Below are positions 1-8,291 of a stretch of DNA of 64,000 nucleotides, one piece after another. A program made the translations under genes and the position numbers. The first letter of the stretch is position 1; every line of letters begins with the position of its first letter. This DNA is from Lewinellaceae bacterium (GTDB taxonomy: Bacteria > Bacteroidota > Bacteroidia > Chitinophagales > Saprospiraceae): NCBI GenBank assembly GCA_020636095.1, contig JACJYN010000004.1:372001-436000 (forward strand). The letters run 5' to 3'. The notes under the pieces are model-generated. The model saw only the letters and a list, made by a program, of their open reading frames with translations, was not told the DNA's origin and ran no database searches.

Positions 1-2
1 CC

Positions 3-182
3 AAGATCAGGCAACTGGAAGAGAAGATCGTCAAGGCGCAGTCGACCATCGACCATGCCGATGAACACATTCAGGCCGCTAAGGAAAAAATCGTATCCAC
101 TCAAAATGCCTTCGAGGCTGCCCTGAAAAGCATCCTCAAAGAAATAGACCAGGATATTGAAAATATCAATACGCTTTTGTAA
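3..182 (+). CDS. 3' end of a coiled-coil protein (partial)
   Basis: The frame is open from the left edge of the window to a TAA at 180-182 and gives 59 residues. They are rich in Glu, Lys, Gln, Ile and Ala with a heptad-like spacing, so this is the end of a coiled-coil segment. There is no domain I can name. The stop lies 32 bases before the ATG of the next gene, which also makes a membrane-anchored coiled-coil protein, so the two are probably co-transcribed and may work together. The start and most of the gene are outside the window. Confidence 0.6.
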   Translation, partial: KIRQLEEKIVKAQSTIDHADEHIQAAKEKIVSTQNAFEAALKSILKEIDQDIENINTLL

Positions 183-214
183 ACCATAGTTTTTGACATA
201 CCATTATATTTAAT

Positions 215-1237
215 ATGAGCCAATTCGAACATCCTGAATTCAAGCAAAAATCATTCTGGAAGCGCCCGGAGGGCCTCACCGGAGCGCTCTTTCTGGGAGC
301 GCTGATCCTTGGCGGCGGCTATCTGATCCTTGCCAACCTGCCTTTTATCATCGGGCTAGTCTCCAATACCATTTATCTGGCCATCCTGCTGGCTATTCTG
401 GCAGCCGTCGTTTATATGGTTTTGGACCCCCGTATGCGCAACCTGGTTTGGTACGGTTATAAAAGCATCATGCGCTCGATCACCGGCTTGTTTGTGCAGA
501 TTGACCCCATCGGCATCCTGAAGAGCTATGTGGAGGACCTGCAGGACAACCTGGTAAAGATGCGCAAGCAGATCGGCATTCTCAAAGGGCAGATTCGCAA
601 GTTGCAAACCCTGATGGAGGACAATGGCCGCACCATCGATGAGAGTATGAAAATGGCTAGTGCCGCCAAAGATAAGGGCATGGAAAACCAGGTGGTGCTC
701 AACACCCGCAAGGCGGCCCGCCTGAAGGACAGCAATGAAAAATACAACGTACTTCTCCAGAAGATGCAGGTAATGTACCGCATCCTCACCAAGATGCACC
801 AGAATTCCGAAATCCTGCTCGAAGACACCAAGGATCAGGTGAACCTGAAAGAGCAGGAGCGCAAAGCCATCCGCACTTCCCACAGCGCGATGAAATCCGC
901 TATGAGCGTCATGTCGGGTGACCCGGATAAACGCGCCATGTTCGACGCCGCTATGGAAGCGGTGACCGATGATGTGGCCAACAAAGTAGGGGAAATGGAG
1001 CGCTTCATGGAGATGTCCTCCAACCTCATGCAATCCATCGACCTGCAAAGCGGCGTTTTCGAAGAGGCAGGGATGGAGATGCTGGAAAAATGGGAACAGG
1101 AAAGCTCCCTGATGTTGCTGGAAGGCGGCCGTGCGAAGTCTGAAGATACGCTCGACCTCGATTCTCCGGTTGCCCGCCCCGAGAAGCGCAGCGATAGCAA
1201 AGGGGGAGATACTACTTACGACAATTTTTTCGAGTAA
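215..1237 (+). CDS. membrane-anchored coiled-coil protein, function unknown
   Basis: A 340-residue protein. Residues about 22-69 form two hydrophobic helices, the first Gly/Leu-rich. Residues about 100-220 are strongly charged and heptad-like, followed by a Met-rich stretch and a polar, acidic tail. The layout (short N-terminus, membrane hairpin, long coiled coil) recalls PspA/IM30-like or flotillin-associated proteins, but I see no diagnostic motif and do not assign a family. It follows a partial gene that also ends in a coiled coil, 32 bases upstream. A 10-bp GC-rich hairpin lies just downstream and may end the transcript. Function is not inferred; a membrane stress or scaffolding role is only a guess from architecture. 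Confidence 0.75.
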   Translation: MSQFEHPEFKQKSFWKRPEGLTGALFLGALILGGGYLILANLPFIIGLVSNTIYLAILLAILAAVVYMVLDPRMRNLVWYGYKSIMRSITGLFVQIDPIGILKSYVEDLQDNLVKMRKQIGILKGQIRKLQTLMEDNGRTIDESMKMASAAKDKGMENQVVLNTRKAARLKDSNEKYNVLLQKMQVMYRILTKMHQNSEILLEDTKDQVNLKEQERKAIRTSHSAMKSAMSVMSGDPDKRAMFDAAMEAVTDDVANKVGEMERFMEMSSNLMQSIDLQSGVFEEAGMEMLEKWEQESSLMLLEGGRAKSEDTLDLDSPVARPEKRSDSKGGDTTYDNFFE

Positions 1238-1245
1238 ATTTTATC

Positions 1246-1278
1246 GCCCGGAAAGTGGCTTCTGGCTGCTTTCCGGGC
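1246..1278 (+). terminator. hairpin after the coiled-coil gene
   Basis: A 10-bp perfect stem (GCCCGGAAAG at 1246-1255 with CTTTCCGGGC at 1269-1278) starts 9 bases after the stop codon at 1237. The following bases (CATTTCAATGG) have only a weak T-tract, so termination is plausible but not certain. Confidence 0.4.
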
Positions 1279-1460
1279 CATTTCAATGGCCTCACAGCGC
1301 CCGGCTTCCCGCTCCCTCCCGCCTTCCGTGCTTAATCCCTGCGGTTTCTTCACAATATCTAACTGCAAAAGAAAAAAGATTTTTATTGGCAAAAGTTCAG
1401 TGACATTTGCCGGCTAAGAAGGTCTTTTTTTCAATTAATATTTTAATTTCCACACGCTAA

Positions 1461-1648
1461 GCACTCTGTTAAATAAATATCTTATGCTTCTGGCCGTGCC
1501 TTTTCGCCCTACTCTTCGTCCCGTCCTCGCCTTGATAGCTAAGGCTATCAGGCTCCCTGCCGGCTTGCGCAGCAGGCGGGCGGGCGTTCCTCGATTAGAA
1601 CGAAAATTCATCGCCCAGAAACGATAATTTACTTAATTAACAGAGTAC
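1461..1648 (-). mobile_element. family A fold-back element, copy 1
   Basis: A 188-bp non-coding element fills most of the 505-bp gap 1238-1742. Its ends are inverted repeats: GCACTCTGTTAAATAAATA on the left, and on the right the complement of GTACTCTGTTAATTAAGTA. It is flanked by TAA at 1458-1460 and 1649-1651, a likely 3-bp target duplication. The middle holds a perfect hairpin, TGATAGC-TAAG-GCTATCA, at about 1533-1550. A second copy in opposite orientation lies at 52536-52698. The rest of the gap (1279-1457 and 1652-1742) shows no gene; it is probably the leader of the gene at 1743. Confidence 0.75.
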
Positions 1649-1742
1649 TAAGGTTGCACTTGTGGCGGCTCCTTTTTGGTGGTAAAAAAGCAAGAGGCGA
1701 AAATAGCGTTACTACTTTTCATAATTCTTAATAACAATCTTC

Positions 1743-2399
1743 ATGAAGCAGTTGAAATTCAGGCCCTTACTGAGGGCTGCTTTTATGCTGGCCGGGGCGA
1801 TTATTATTCTGCCAGGCTGTGTTAAGGAACATCTTCCGGACCCGGTAGTTTACTTCCAGCAGGAGGTATTTCCAATTGTCATTTCCAATTGTACGCAAAG
1901 CGGTTGCCACGGAACGGTAGATAGGGAAGGAGGATATAAACTCACGGACTACGCGGGTATTATGGAGCTGGTGAAACCCGGCAATTATAAAGGGAGCAAG
2001 CTCTATCAGGTGCTCGTTCAGCCATTGGGATATATGCCTCAGGGCGCCGCCCGCCTTTCCGATGAGGATATTACAACCATTGCACTGTGGATAGAGCAAG
2101 GGGCGGAAAACAACTCCGGTAATTCGGGGTGTAATACGGATAACGCGACTTACAGCCAGACGGTGGTTCCCATCCTTCAGGCCTGGTGTTATTCCTGCCA
2201 CAGTGGCAGTTCGCCCTCGGGCAGTATCCGGCTCGATTCCTATTCAAGTGTAAAGCTCAAAGTGGACGATGGCAAGTTGGTTGGCTCCATACGCCATGAT
2301 AGCGGCTACCTGCCAATGCCCGATGGTGGCGGAAAATTGCCAAACTGTGAAATTTCGCAGATCGAAAAATGGGTCGCCGATGGCGCACCAAACAATTAG
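1743..2399 (+). CDS. di-heme-type cytochrome c-like lipoprotein
   Basis: A 218-residue lipoprotein precursor: a hydrophobic signal ends in a lipobox with Cys at about residue 26 (LPGC). Two heme c-binding sites are visible, an atypical C-x4-CH (CTQSGCH, residues about 50-56) and a canonical CxxCH (CYSCH, about 148-152). The fold resembles the planctomycete-cytochrome-C-like domains common in Bacteroidota lipoproteins, each ending in a WI/WV-x2-GA motif; here both halves have it (WIEQGA and WVADGA), so the protein is an internal duplication. It probably carries electrons at the periplasmic side of a membrane. The DUF5777 barrel gene follows 59 bases later, a pairing suggesting a shared transcript. 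The electron donor and acceptor are unknown. Confidence 0.8.
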   Translation: MKQLKFRPLLRAAFMLAGAIIILPGCVKEHLPDPVVYFQQEVFPIVISNCTQSGCHGTVDREGGYKLTDYAGIMELVKPGNYKGSKLYQVLVQPLGYMPQGAARLSDEDITTIALWIEQGAENNSGNSGCNTDNATYSQTVVPILQAWCYSCHSGSSPSGSIRLDSYSSVKLKVDDGKLVGSIRHDSGYLPMPDGGGKLPNCEISQIEKWVADGAPNN

Positions 2400-2458
2400 G
2401 GAAAACCAAATTTTATCATCATAATGGCGCTCTATTCCAGCCATCCAATATTCAGGGT

Positions 2459-3346
2459 ATGAAAAAGCACAGCTGTATCTTCCTGCTTTTATTGCTTCCT
2501 TTCATTAGTTTTTCACAAGAGGACAATGATTTGCTCGATCTCCTTGGGCCGGGAGAAGAAACCACTAATTACGTTACCAATGCCTTCAAATCTCCCAGAG
2601 TGATCAACTCCCACAGCATGGAAATGCTGCGGGAGGGTGTGCTCGACTTCCGCATCCTGCATCGGTTTGGAGATATTTCCAATGGGGCCTACGAACTATT
2701 CGGCCTGGACAATGCCAGTATGCGAATTGGCTTTGACTATGGCGTTACGGACAACCTGTCCGTGGGCATCGGCCGAAGCACCTATTTTAAAGAATTGGAC
2801 GGTTTTGTGAAGTATCGCTTCCTTCAACAAAGTACCGGTAAGCGCACTACGCCTCTCTCGCTGGTATGGGTCAGCGGCATCACCTATAATGGCCTGCGCG
2901 ATCCCTATCCCGGCGAAAACATGACCCCGTCCCGCCGCCTGGCTTACTACCACCAATTGATCGCCGGGCGGAAAATCTCCGAAAAATTTTCCCTGCAGCT
3001 GGCGCCTTTCCTTCTCTACCGCAATTTCACTTCCGGCAGCCTTGACCCCAATATTTTATATGGGCTGGAGATCGGCGCCCGCTACAAGCTCTCCAACAGA
3101 ATTGCAGTGGTGGCGGACTATACGTTAGCCCTCAACCGTTTTCCGGGCCTGCTTGCCCACAATCCTCTTTCTCTGGGCTTTGATATCGAAACAGGGGGCC
3201 ACGTCTTCCAGCTTCATTTCACCAATGCCGTTGGCATGAATGAACGCTCTTACATCAGTGACGACAACTGGAACTGGCTCAAGGGAGAGGTGCGGTTTGG
3301 CTTCAATTTGTCGAGATCCTTTCAGTTGAAGAAGGGCGGTTTGTAA
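2459..3346 (+). CDS. DUF5777-like outer membrane beta-barrel protein
   Basis: A 295-residue protein with an N-terminal signal peptide (MKKHSCIFLLLLLPFISFSQ) and then alternating aromatic and polar residues typical of an outer membrane barrel. The opening after the signal (TNAFKSPRVINSHSMEML ... GVLDFRILHRFG) matches what I know of DUF5777 proteins. The longer open frame starts at 2369, inside the previous gene, but the signal peptide begins at the ATG at 2459, so I use that start. Its neighbour upstream is a heme lipoprotein. Role unknown; a barrel that works with a periplasmic redox lipoprotein is an inference from position. Confidence 0.75.
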   Translation: MKKHSCIFLLLLLPFISFSQEDNDLLDLLGPGEETTNYVTNAFKSPRVINSHSMEMLREGVLDFRILHRFGDISNGAYELFGLDNASMRIGFDYGVTDNLSVGIGRSTYFKELDGFVKYRFLQQSTGKRTTPLSLVWVSGITYNGLRDPYPGENMTPSRRLAYYHQLIAGRKISEKFSLQLAPFLLYRNFTSGSLDPNILYGLEIGARYKLSNRIAVVADYTLALNRFPGLLAHNPLSLGFDIETGGHVFQLHFTNAVGMNERSYISDDNWNWLKGEVRFGFNLSRSFQLKKGGL

Positions 3347-3429
3347 ACAGCAGGCCTCAAGTACGAGGTCCAGCCACTGCACATCGCCGCCTCGCAGGCC
3401 GGTGGAAATCGGGGAATCGAACTGAGCGG

Positions 3430-3813
3430 TCAGCTGCCTGCGTTCACTCCATAGTAATAGTAGAGGAGAAATACGAGGGCCAATCCCAGGATGGCGGCGA
3501 TTACGATCTCTTTAAGGCTGACATATTTCCGGTCGAAGCGCTTCACTTTGCCTTTGGCTACCACCAGTTCCGATCCATCCTCGAGGTGATAGCGTCCATT
3601 GGGCAGTGGCGCGCCGGAATCGGCCAGCCTCACCTTGATGCCTTTTCGGATGAAAACGGCTTCCATTTCAGGTTGGCCCCAAAGAATGATCTCTCTTCCA
3701 TCTATCAGCCTCCGGCGGATTTGCGGTACGGCCCGGCCCGGCCCGGGTTCGTTCTTAGACAGGGCATCGGGCTGCTGCTTCGGGGGGAGACTAGTTTGAG
3801 CGTGTTCTTTCAT
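3430..3813 (-). CDS. small tail-anchored membrane protein, unknown
   Basis: A 127-residue protein. Residues 1-35 are polar and proline-rich; the middle (about 36-95) looks like a small beta-rich domain with a LEDGSELVVAKGKVKRF stretch; residues about 102-120 form one C-terminal membrane helix (IVIAAILGLALVFLLYYYYG). No known domain is recognised. It stands alone between convergent and divergent neighbours. The coding call rests on the coherent domain plus helix architecture and on the lack of a better frame on the opposite strand. Confidence 0.55.
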   Translation of the reverse strand: MKEHAQTSLPPKQQPDALSKNEPGPGRAVPQIRRRLIDGREIILWGQPEMEAVFIRKGIKVRLADSGAPLPNGRYHLEDGSELVVAKGKVKRFDRKYVSLKEIVIAAILGLALVFLLYYYYGVNAGS

Positions 3814-4101
3814 AGCGATCAGGTTCTTTTTTTACATACGGGAAAGTGAGGGGAAGGTTGCGTTCAAATGAGACTTATAGGCCAGTGGACTTTTCGTCGG
3901 GGTGGATAGCTCTTAGATCCAACTCGCGGGCCTGGAGGTCTGCGTTCCTTAAACAATCATAATGTAATGTCTCTGATTTTCCTCCCCCTCCCTACGGTCG
4001 ACCCCTCAAGAGGGGTATAATTGCAGGCTATCCGCTTTGGCAACCCGAATGCATCGACGGTGATATGTTGGAAAATAGTTTAAACTAACAAAGTAATATT
4101 A

Positions 4102-4251
4102 AGTAGTCGGACACAATTTGATTACGTATTGATAGCATGCCTGGGCGTCTACGCCCGGGCGTGCCTCAGGCTACCAAGTTATCTGAAGCGCTCGCGGGCG
4201 GGGACGCCCGCGAGTGCAATACTTTACATAATTTGAATGTGTCCGACTACT
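4102..4251. mobile_element. family B fold-back element, copy 1
   Basis: A 150-bp element whose ends are the inverted repeat AGTAGTCGGACACA (4102-4115) and its complement at the right end, flanked by TA at 4100-4101 and 4252-4253. Inside are two GC-rich hairpins: CCTGGGCG-TCTA-CGCCCGGG and a perfect 10-bp stem CTCGCGGGCG-GGGA-CGCCCGCGAG. A second copy is at 51449-51642. It lies in the 565-bp gap 3814-4378, and I see nothing else there except a short purine/pyrimidine-biased stretch and a TTCGCGGT-type tandem motif near 4283. Confidence 0.75.
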
Positions 4252-4378
4252 TACTAAGGCTGGACAGCGATGGCGCGCCGCAGTTCGCGGTTCACAGGTT
4301 CGCAGTTCCCAGAGCGTCCCTCCGAACACCGAATTCGCCCCAGACGAGTCCCCGGCCCTGCTGGTACAGGACAGGCTC

Positions 4379-6034
4379 TCACCCCTTCAACCACTCCTCA
4401 AACGCCCCAACCCCTTTCGCATTCAGGCACAGCTCCGCCGTCAGCCCCCCCTTTCGGGCGGAAAGTACCCCAAAATGGATATCGTGGATGCCCTCTTTGC
4501 TATGTGCATCCGGATTGACGGAAATGAGAATTCCCTTTTCGAGGGCGTAGGGTATCCAGCTCCAGTCCAGGTCGAGGCGGTAGGGGCTGGCGTTGAGCTC
4601 AATGGCCACACCGTTGGCGGCGCAGGCATCAATTACTTTTTTGTGGTCTATAGGATAACCCTCGCGGGACAGCAGTAGCCGGCCGGTGGGGTGCCCCAGA
4701 ATGGTGGTGTACGGGTTTTCGATAGCGGTGAGAAGGCGCTGAGTAGCCTTGGCCTCATCCATGCGCAGGTTGGAGTGGACCGAGGCGATGATGAAGTCGA
4801 ATGCCTTGAGCACGTCTTCCTCATAGTCGAGGGAGCCGTCGTTGAGAATGTCGCTTTCGATGCCTTTGAAGATGCGAAAGGGCGCCAACTCTTCATTTAA
4901 GGCGTCGATCTCTTCCATTTGCTGGAAAACGCGTTCCGGCTGCAGGCCATTGGCGTAGAAAGCCGATTTAGAGTGGTCGGTCATGCCGAGGTACTCATAG
5001 CCCAGCGCTTTGGCGTGGAGGGCCATATCGCGCAGGCTGTGGCCGCCGTCACTATAAGTACTGTGGGCATGAACGACACCTTTGATGTCGCTTTCCACGA
5101 TCAGTTCCGGGAGTTGCCCGGCTTTAGCCAGGCCAACGGCCCAATCCTGTTCGCGCAGTTCAGGGGCGATAAAAGGCAGTCCAGCTTGCTCAAACACCTG
5201 CATTTCTTCGGCCAGGCCGGCAGCGATCGGGCCGCCATTGGCCTGGGTGAAGGCCTCCCGAAATTCAGTATGGCTGCTGAGCTCGAAAAGACGGGAGCCA
5301 AATTCTGCGGGTGCACACTGATAGAGATATACTGGCGTATCGGCAGCCGTTTGAGCCGTAATGCAGCCGTCTTGTTCTTCGGTTTCCTTCAGCAGTCCAT
5401 TTTCGAAGAGGGGCCCCAGCGGGCCGATAAAGCCAATGAGCAGTTCTATGCGTTCTACGACATTGGCCCTTCGGCGGATGGCGCCACAGAGGCTCACCCT
5501 GGCGCCGGGCAGGGCTTGTGAGGCGGACTGTTCCAGTTGCTCCGCCTCTTTTTCCAGGGCAGCGTAATGGTATTTATGTTTGGAACGCTGATAGTACTCC
5601 AGTTGCTGCTTCAGCTGATCCTGGGTCTTTTTGCCGAAGCCTTTGAGTTCCACCAGCCGGTTCTCGTTGACGGCATAGAGCAGTTCGCCTACCGACTCGG
5701 CGCCCAGCCCCTGCCAGACCGCCATGATCTTTTTGGCGCCAAAGCCCTTGATGTTGAGCATTTCCTGGATGCCGTCCGGTGTTTGGGCTTTGTATTTTTC
5801 CAGTGTCTGCATCTGCCCGTTTTCCACCAGTTCCCGGATTTTGCCGCTGATGGCCTTGCCCACCCCCTTGATGGCGGCGATCTCGGCCTCTTCCATTTCC
5901 GCCAGCGGCTGGTCGAGGGAGCGCAGCGTGCGGTATGCATTTTGGTAGGAACGAATCTTGAAGGGGTTCTCCCCGTGCAGTTCCATGAGGCTGCCCAACA
6001 GCTGGAATTGTTTGGCGATCTCTTTATTGGTCAT
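4379..6034 (-). CDS. PolX-like HhH/PHP phosphoesterase with degenerate polymerase site
   Basis: A 551-residue protein of the DNA polymerase/3'-5' exonuclease PolX type. Residues 1-150 carry helix-hairpin-helix motifs (GVGKAISGKI about 57-66, GFGAKKI 97-103, GFGKKTQ 132-138). The palm region follows, but the usual GSxRRG...GDID catalytic signature reads GAIRRRANVVERIELL (184-199), so the metal-binding aspartates are missing. The C-terminal PHP domain is complete: HAH 322-324, DH 353-354, E393, H420, H448 and DAH 509-511. It should be a metal-dependent phosphoesterase/exonuclease in DNA repair rather than an active polymerase. The degenerate palm is seen; loss of activity is inferred. Confidence 0.85.
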   Translation of the reverse strand: MTNKEIAKQFQLLGSLMELHGENPFKIRSYQNAYRTLRSLDQPLAEMEEAEIAAIKGVGKAISGKIRELVENGQMQTLEKYKAQTPDGIQEMLNIKGFGAKKIMAVWQGLGAESVGELLYAVNENRLVELKGFGKKTQDQLKQQLEYYQRSKHKYHYAALEKEAEQLEQSASQALPGARVSLCGAIRRRANVVERIELLIGFIGPLGPLFENGLLKETEEQDGCITAQTAADTPVYLYQCAPAEFGSRLFELSSHTEFREAFTQANGGPIAAGLAEEMQVFEQAGLPFIAPELREQDWAVGLAKAGQLPELIVESDIKGVVHAHSTYSDGGHSLRDMALHAKALGYEYLGMTDHSKSAFYANGLQPERVFQQMEEIDALNEELAPFRIFKGIESDILNDGSLDYEEDVLKAFDFIIASVHSNLRMDEAKATQRLLTAIENPYTTILGHPTGRLLLSREGYPIDHKKVIDACAANGVAIELNASPYRLDLDWSWIPYALEKGILISVNPDAHSKEGIHDIHFGVLSARKGGLTAELCLNAKGVGAFEEWLKG

Positions 6035-6220
6035 AAAACAGGCGATTAGATGCCACGAAAGCTCGAAAGCCTAAAATTCCACAAAAATTTAGTGCGGATT
6101 TCGAGCTTTCGCAGCACATTTTCTCCAAAACGGGAAATGTTGATTGCACTATCCCTCGTTCTTCAAAAAAGAGACGGTGAGCGCGAACTTCGAACTCCGA
6201 ACCCCCGAACTCCGAATACA

Positions 6221-7453
6221 TCAAAACTCCACCTCCTTGTCAATCACTTCTTCCCCCCGCTTCACCACTACAATAGCCTTATCGCCAACCTTGTACTTAC
6301 CCAGGCCCTCCATATAGTCGTAGATATCTTTCACCTCCATATCGCCGATTCTGATGATGATGTCGCCATTTTCCAGGCCGGCGGCGGCCCCGGGCCTGCC
6401 GTCGATCACGCCGTCGATGCGCATGCCTTCGCCGGTGTAGACATAATCGGGCATGACTCCCAGGGTGACTTTAAAAGCTGCGGCCCGCTTGCCTTCCTCC
6501 TCATCTTTTGTTTTGGTGAAGGCGAGCTTGCCGCTACCGTCCAGCTCGTCGATCAGGGCCAGGATGTAATCGGTGACCAGCAGCATACCCGGGTAATTGA
6601 CCAGCTCGGCGTCATCGCTGGGTTTGTGGTAGTCGGTATGCTGGCCGGTGAAGAAGTGTAGTACGGGAATATCTTTCAGGTAAAAAGAAGTATGGTCGGA
6701 AGGGCCGATGCCTGAATCCGAGAGTTTGGCCTGAATGCCGCCAATAGACAGCCCTTCCATCACCTCTTTCCAGGCGGGGGATGTGCCGGCGCCGCTAATG
6801 GCCAGGACTTTTTCTTCATTGAGCCGCCCCACCATATCCATATTGAGCATGTAGTTAACCTTTCCGAGGTTGATGGTCGGATTATTGGCGAAGAACTTGG
6901 AGCCGTAGAGGCCCATCTCTTCACCGGAAAAGCCCATGAAGAGATAGTTGTTGTTCTTTGCGCGCCCCTTTTTCAGTTCCTCCGCAATCCGCAACATAGC
7001 GGCCACCCCACTGGCGTTGTCGTCCGCCCCGTTGTGGATGGCGGGTTCGCCGGCGTTGAGGGAACCCATGATGCCGTGGCCGAGGTGATCGTAGTGAGCG
7101 CCGATGATCACGGTTTGGGCTGCTCCGTTGTCGAGGTAGCCCAGTACATTTTTACCGGTGCGGGCTTCTCCTTCTTCCGCATGCGGATGGGCTTTGTAAT
7201 TGAAATCGAAAGATTGGTACCAGCTGCCGCCGGCGCCTTGAGGCTGCAGCCCCAGCTCCTGAAAGCGATGGGCGATGTATTGAGCCGCCATGGTTTCACC
7301 TTCCGTACCCGTTTCCCGCCCTTCCAGCAGGTCGGAGGAGAGGTAAACGACGTCTACCTGAAGGCCCATCAAAGGGGCGTTTGTCATTTGCTGGCCTGAA
7401 AGCAGGGGTAGGCCGGCCAGTAGCGCGATGAGTAATGTTCCTATTCTTTGCAT
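6221..7453 (-). CDS. secreted M28 family metallopeptidase with C-terminal PDZ domain
   Basis: A 410-residue exported peptidase. Residues 1-20 are a signal peptide. The M28 di-zinc motifs are in order: GAHYDHLG (H120), NGADDNASG (D144), GEEMGLYGS (E178/E179), NMDMVGR (D206) and TDYHKPSDD (H276). Residues about 325-410 form a PDZ domain (GVMPDY, GAAAGLENGDIIIRIG), usual in Bacteroidota aminopeptidases of this family. It probably trims peptides in the periplasm or outside the cell. It is transcribed with the same orientation as the PolX gene 187 bases downstream and the small membrane protein upstream, but the spacings do not prove an operon. Confidence 0.9.
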   Translation of the reverse strand: MQRIGTLLIALLAGLPLLSGQQMTNAPLMGLQVDVVYLSSDLLEGRETGTEGETMAAQYIAHRFQELGLQPQGAGGSWYQSFDFNYKAHPHAEEGEARTGKNVLGYLDNGAAQTVIIGAHYDHLGHGIMGSLNAGEPAIHNGADDNASGVAAMLRIAEELKKGRAKNNNYLFMGFSGEEMGLYGSKFFANNPTINLGKVNYMLNMDMVGRLNEEKVLAISGAGTSPAWKEVMEGLSIGGIQAKLSDSGIGPSDHTSFYLKDIPVLHFFTGQHTDYHKPSDDAELVNYPGMLLVTDYILALIDELDGSGKLAFTKTKDEEEGKRAAAFKVTLGVMPDYVYTGEGMRIDGVIDGRPGAAAGLENGDIIIRIGDMEVKDIYDYMEGLGKYKVGDKAIVVVKRGEEVIDKEVEF

Positions 7454-7545
7454 TGGTTCGGTTTTTGACCGTGAAAATAACGATTTTTTTGAAATGCGGG
7501 CGAGGGCGTGGGCTCAGGCCAGCGCGAAACACACGCTTGGCAATA

Positions 7546-8136
7546 TTAAAACCGCCACACCATCCCCACCGAATTGCCCGTAAAGCTGAGCCCTTCCAGC
7601 AGAGGGGCTAGTTCCCCGTTGCCCTGCGCCTGCCAGAGGAAGGCGCCCAGGTCGAAGGCAAACAGGAAAGCGCCTTGTAGCAGGATGGACCTGCCGAAGC
7701 CCTTTAGCCGCTCAGGTTTGTTCTCCGTGTTCTTTGAGCGCTCCATGAGGTAGAGGCCGCCCATCATATAACCGACGTCCAGGCCGGCATTGAAGAGGAA
7801 AACCTTTTGTAGCTTATGTTGTTCGCTGACGGTGGCGTAGAGGCCGAACGCAGCCGGGTCGGCCTTGACGGCGGAAAGGTAACCCGCAGCGGCCAGTCCG
7901 AGGTTGACCAGGTTCCAGCCGGCGTTCATTCCGTGGAAGTATTTGCTTTCTCCCTCCCGTTGGTTGACCAGCGTGGCGCCCAGTGCGATGTTGCCAACTG
8001 CCCAACTCCCCAGGATGAGCATACTCACTTTTTGCTTCTCTAGCCGCTTCTGGTTAATATCGGCCAGCCCTACTACCTGGGTATAGGCGAGTGTCATAAT
8101 GCAGAGGCAGGTAAGGGTAAGAAAAATACGTTTCAT
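7546..8136 (-). CDS. conserved Bacteroidota membrane protein, unknown
   Basis: A 196-residue protein starting at the ATG at 8136, which begins a signal peptide (MKRIFLTLTCLCIMTLAYTQ). The frame extends further upstream to 8172, but that extension runs into a family E repeat element, so I reject it. After the signal come four to five moderately hydrophobic segments rich in Gly, Ala and Leu. I have no firm family name. The gene lies between the M28 peptidase and ggt, all on the minus strand. Confidence 0.65.
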   Translation of the reverse strand: MKRIFLTLTCLCIMTLAYTQVVGLADINQKRLEKQKVSMLILGSWAVGNIALGATLVNQREGESKYFHGMNAGWNLVNLGLAAAGYLSAVKADPAAFGLYATVSEQHKLQKVFLFNAGLDVGYMMGGLYLMERSKNTENKPERLKGFGRSILLQGAFLFAFDLGAFLWQAQGNGELAPLLEGLSFTGNSVGMVWRF

Positions 8137-8163
8137 GCTCATTATTAAAACAGTTACAAGAAT

Positions 8164-8276
8164 GGCTACCATTCCAGGGTTGGACGAGTTCGCGGTTCGG
8201 TATTCGCTGTTCGCAAACGCGGCAGGCTGCTTGGGCTTACCTGCTTCTAACCGTGTACAACCTCAGACGGGTAGTT
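8164..8276 (-). mobile_element. family E 113-bp element, copy 1, with 8-bp target duplication
   Basis: A 113-bp element flanked by the direct repeat ACAAGAAT at 8156-8163 and 8277-8284. Its left end reads GGCTACCATTCCAGGGTTGG and the right end ends in GACGGGTAGTT, an imperfect inverted repeat. The middle holds TTCGCGGT-like 8-bp tandem motifs. The second full copy at 38924-39036 has the same length, is inverted relative to this one, and differs at only a few positions. It lies between ggt and the small membrane protein gene. Confidence 0.85.
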
Positions 8277-8291
8277 ACAAGAATTAAAGCG

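Noticed and set aside
356..1048. 230-codon frame antisense to the coiled-coil gene
   Set aside because: His- and Val-rich composition typical of shadow frames in GC-balanced genes.
2369..2458. N-terminal extension of the DUF5777 gene
   Set aside because: It overlaps the previous gene and would bury the signal peptide; the ATG at 2459 starts a normal signal.
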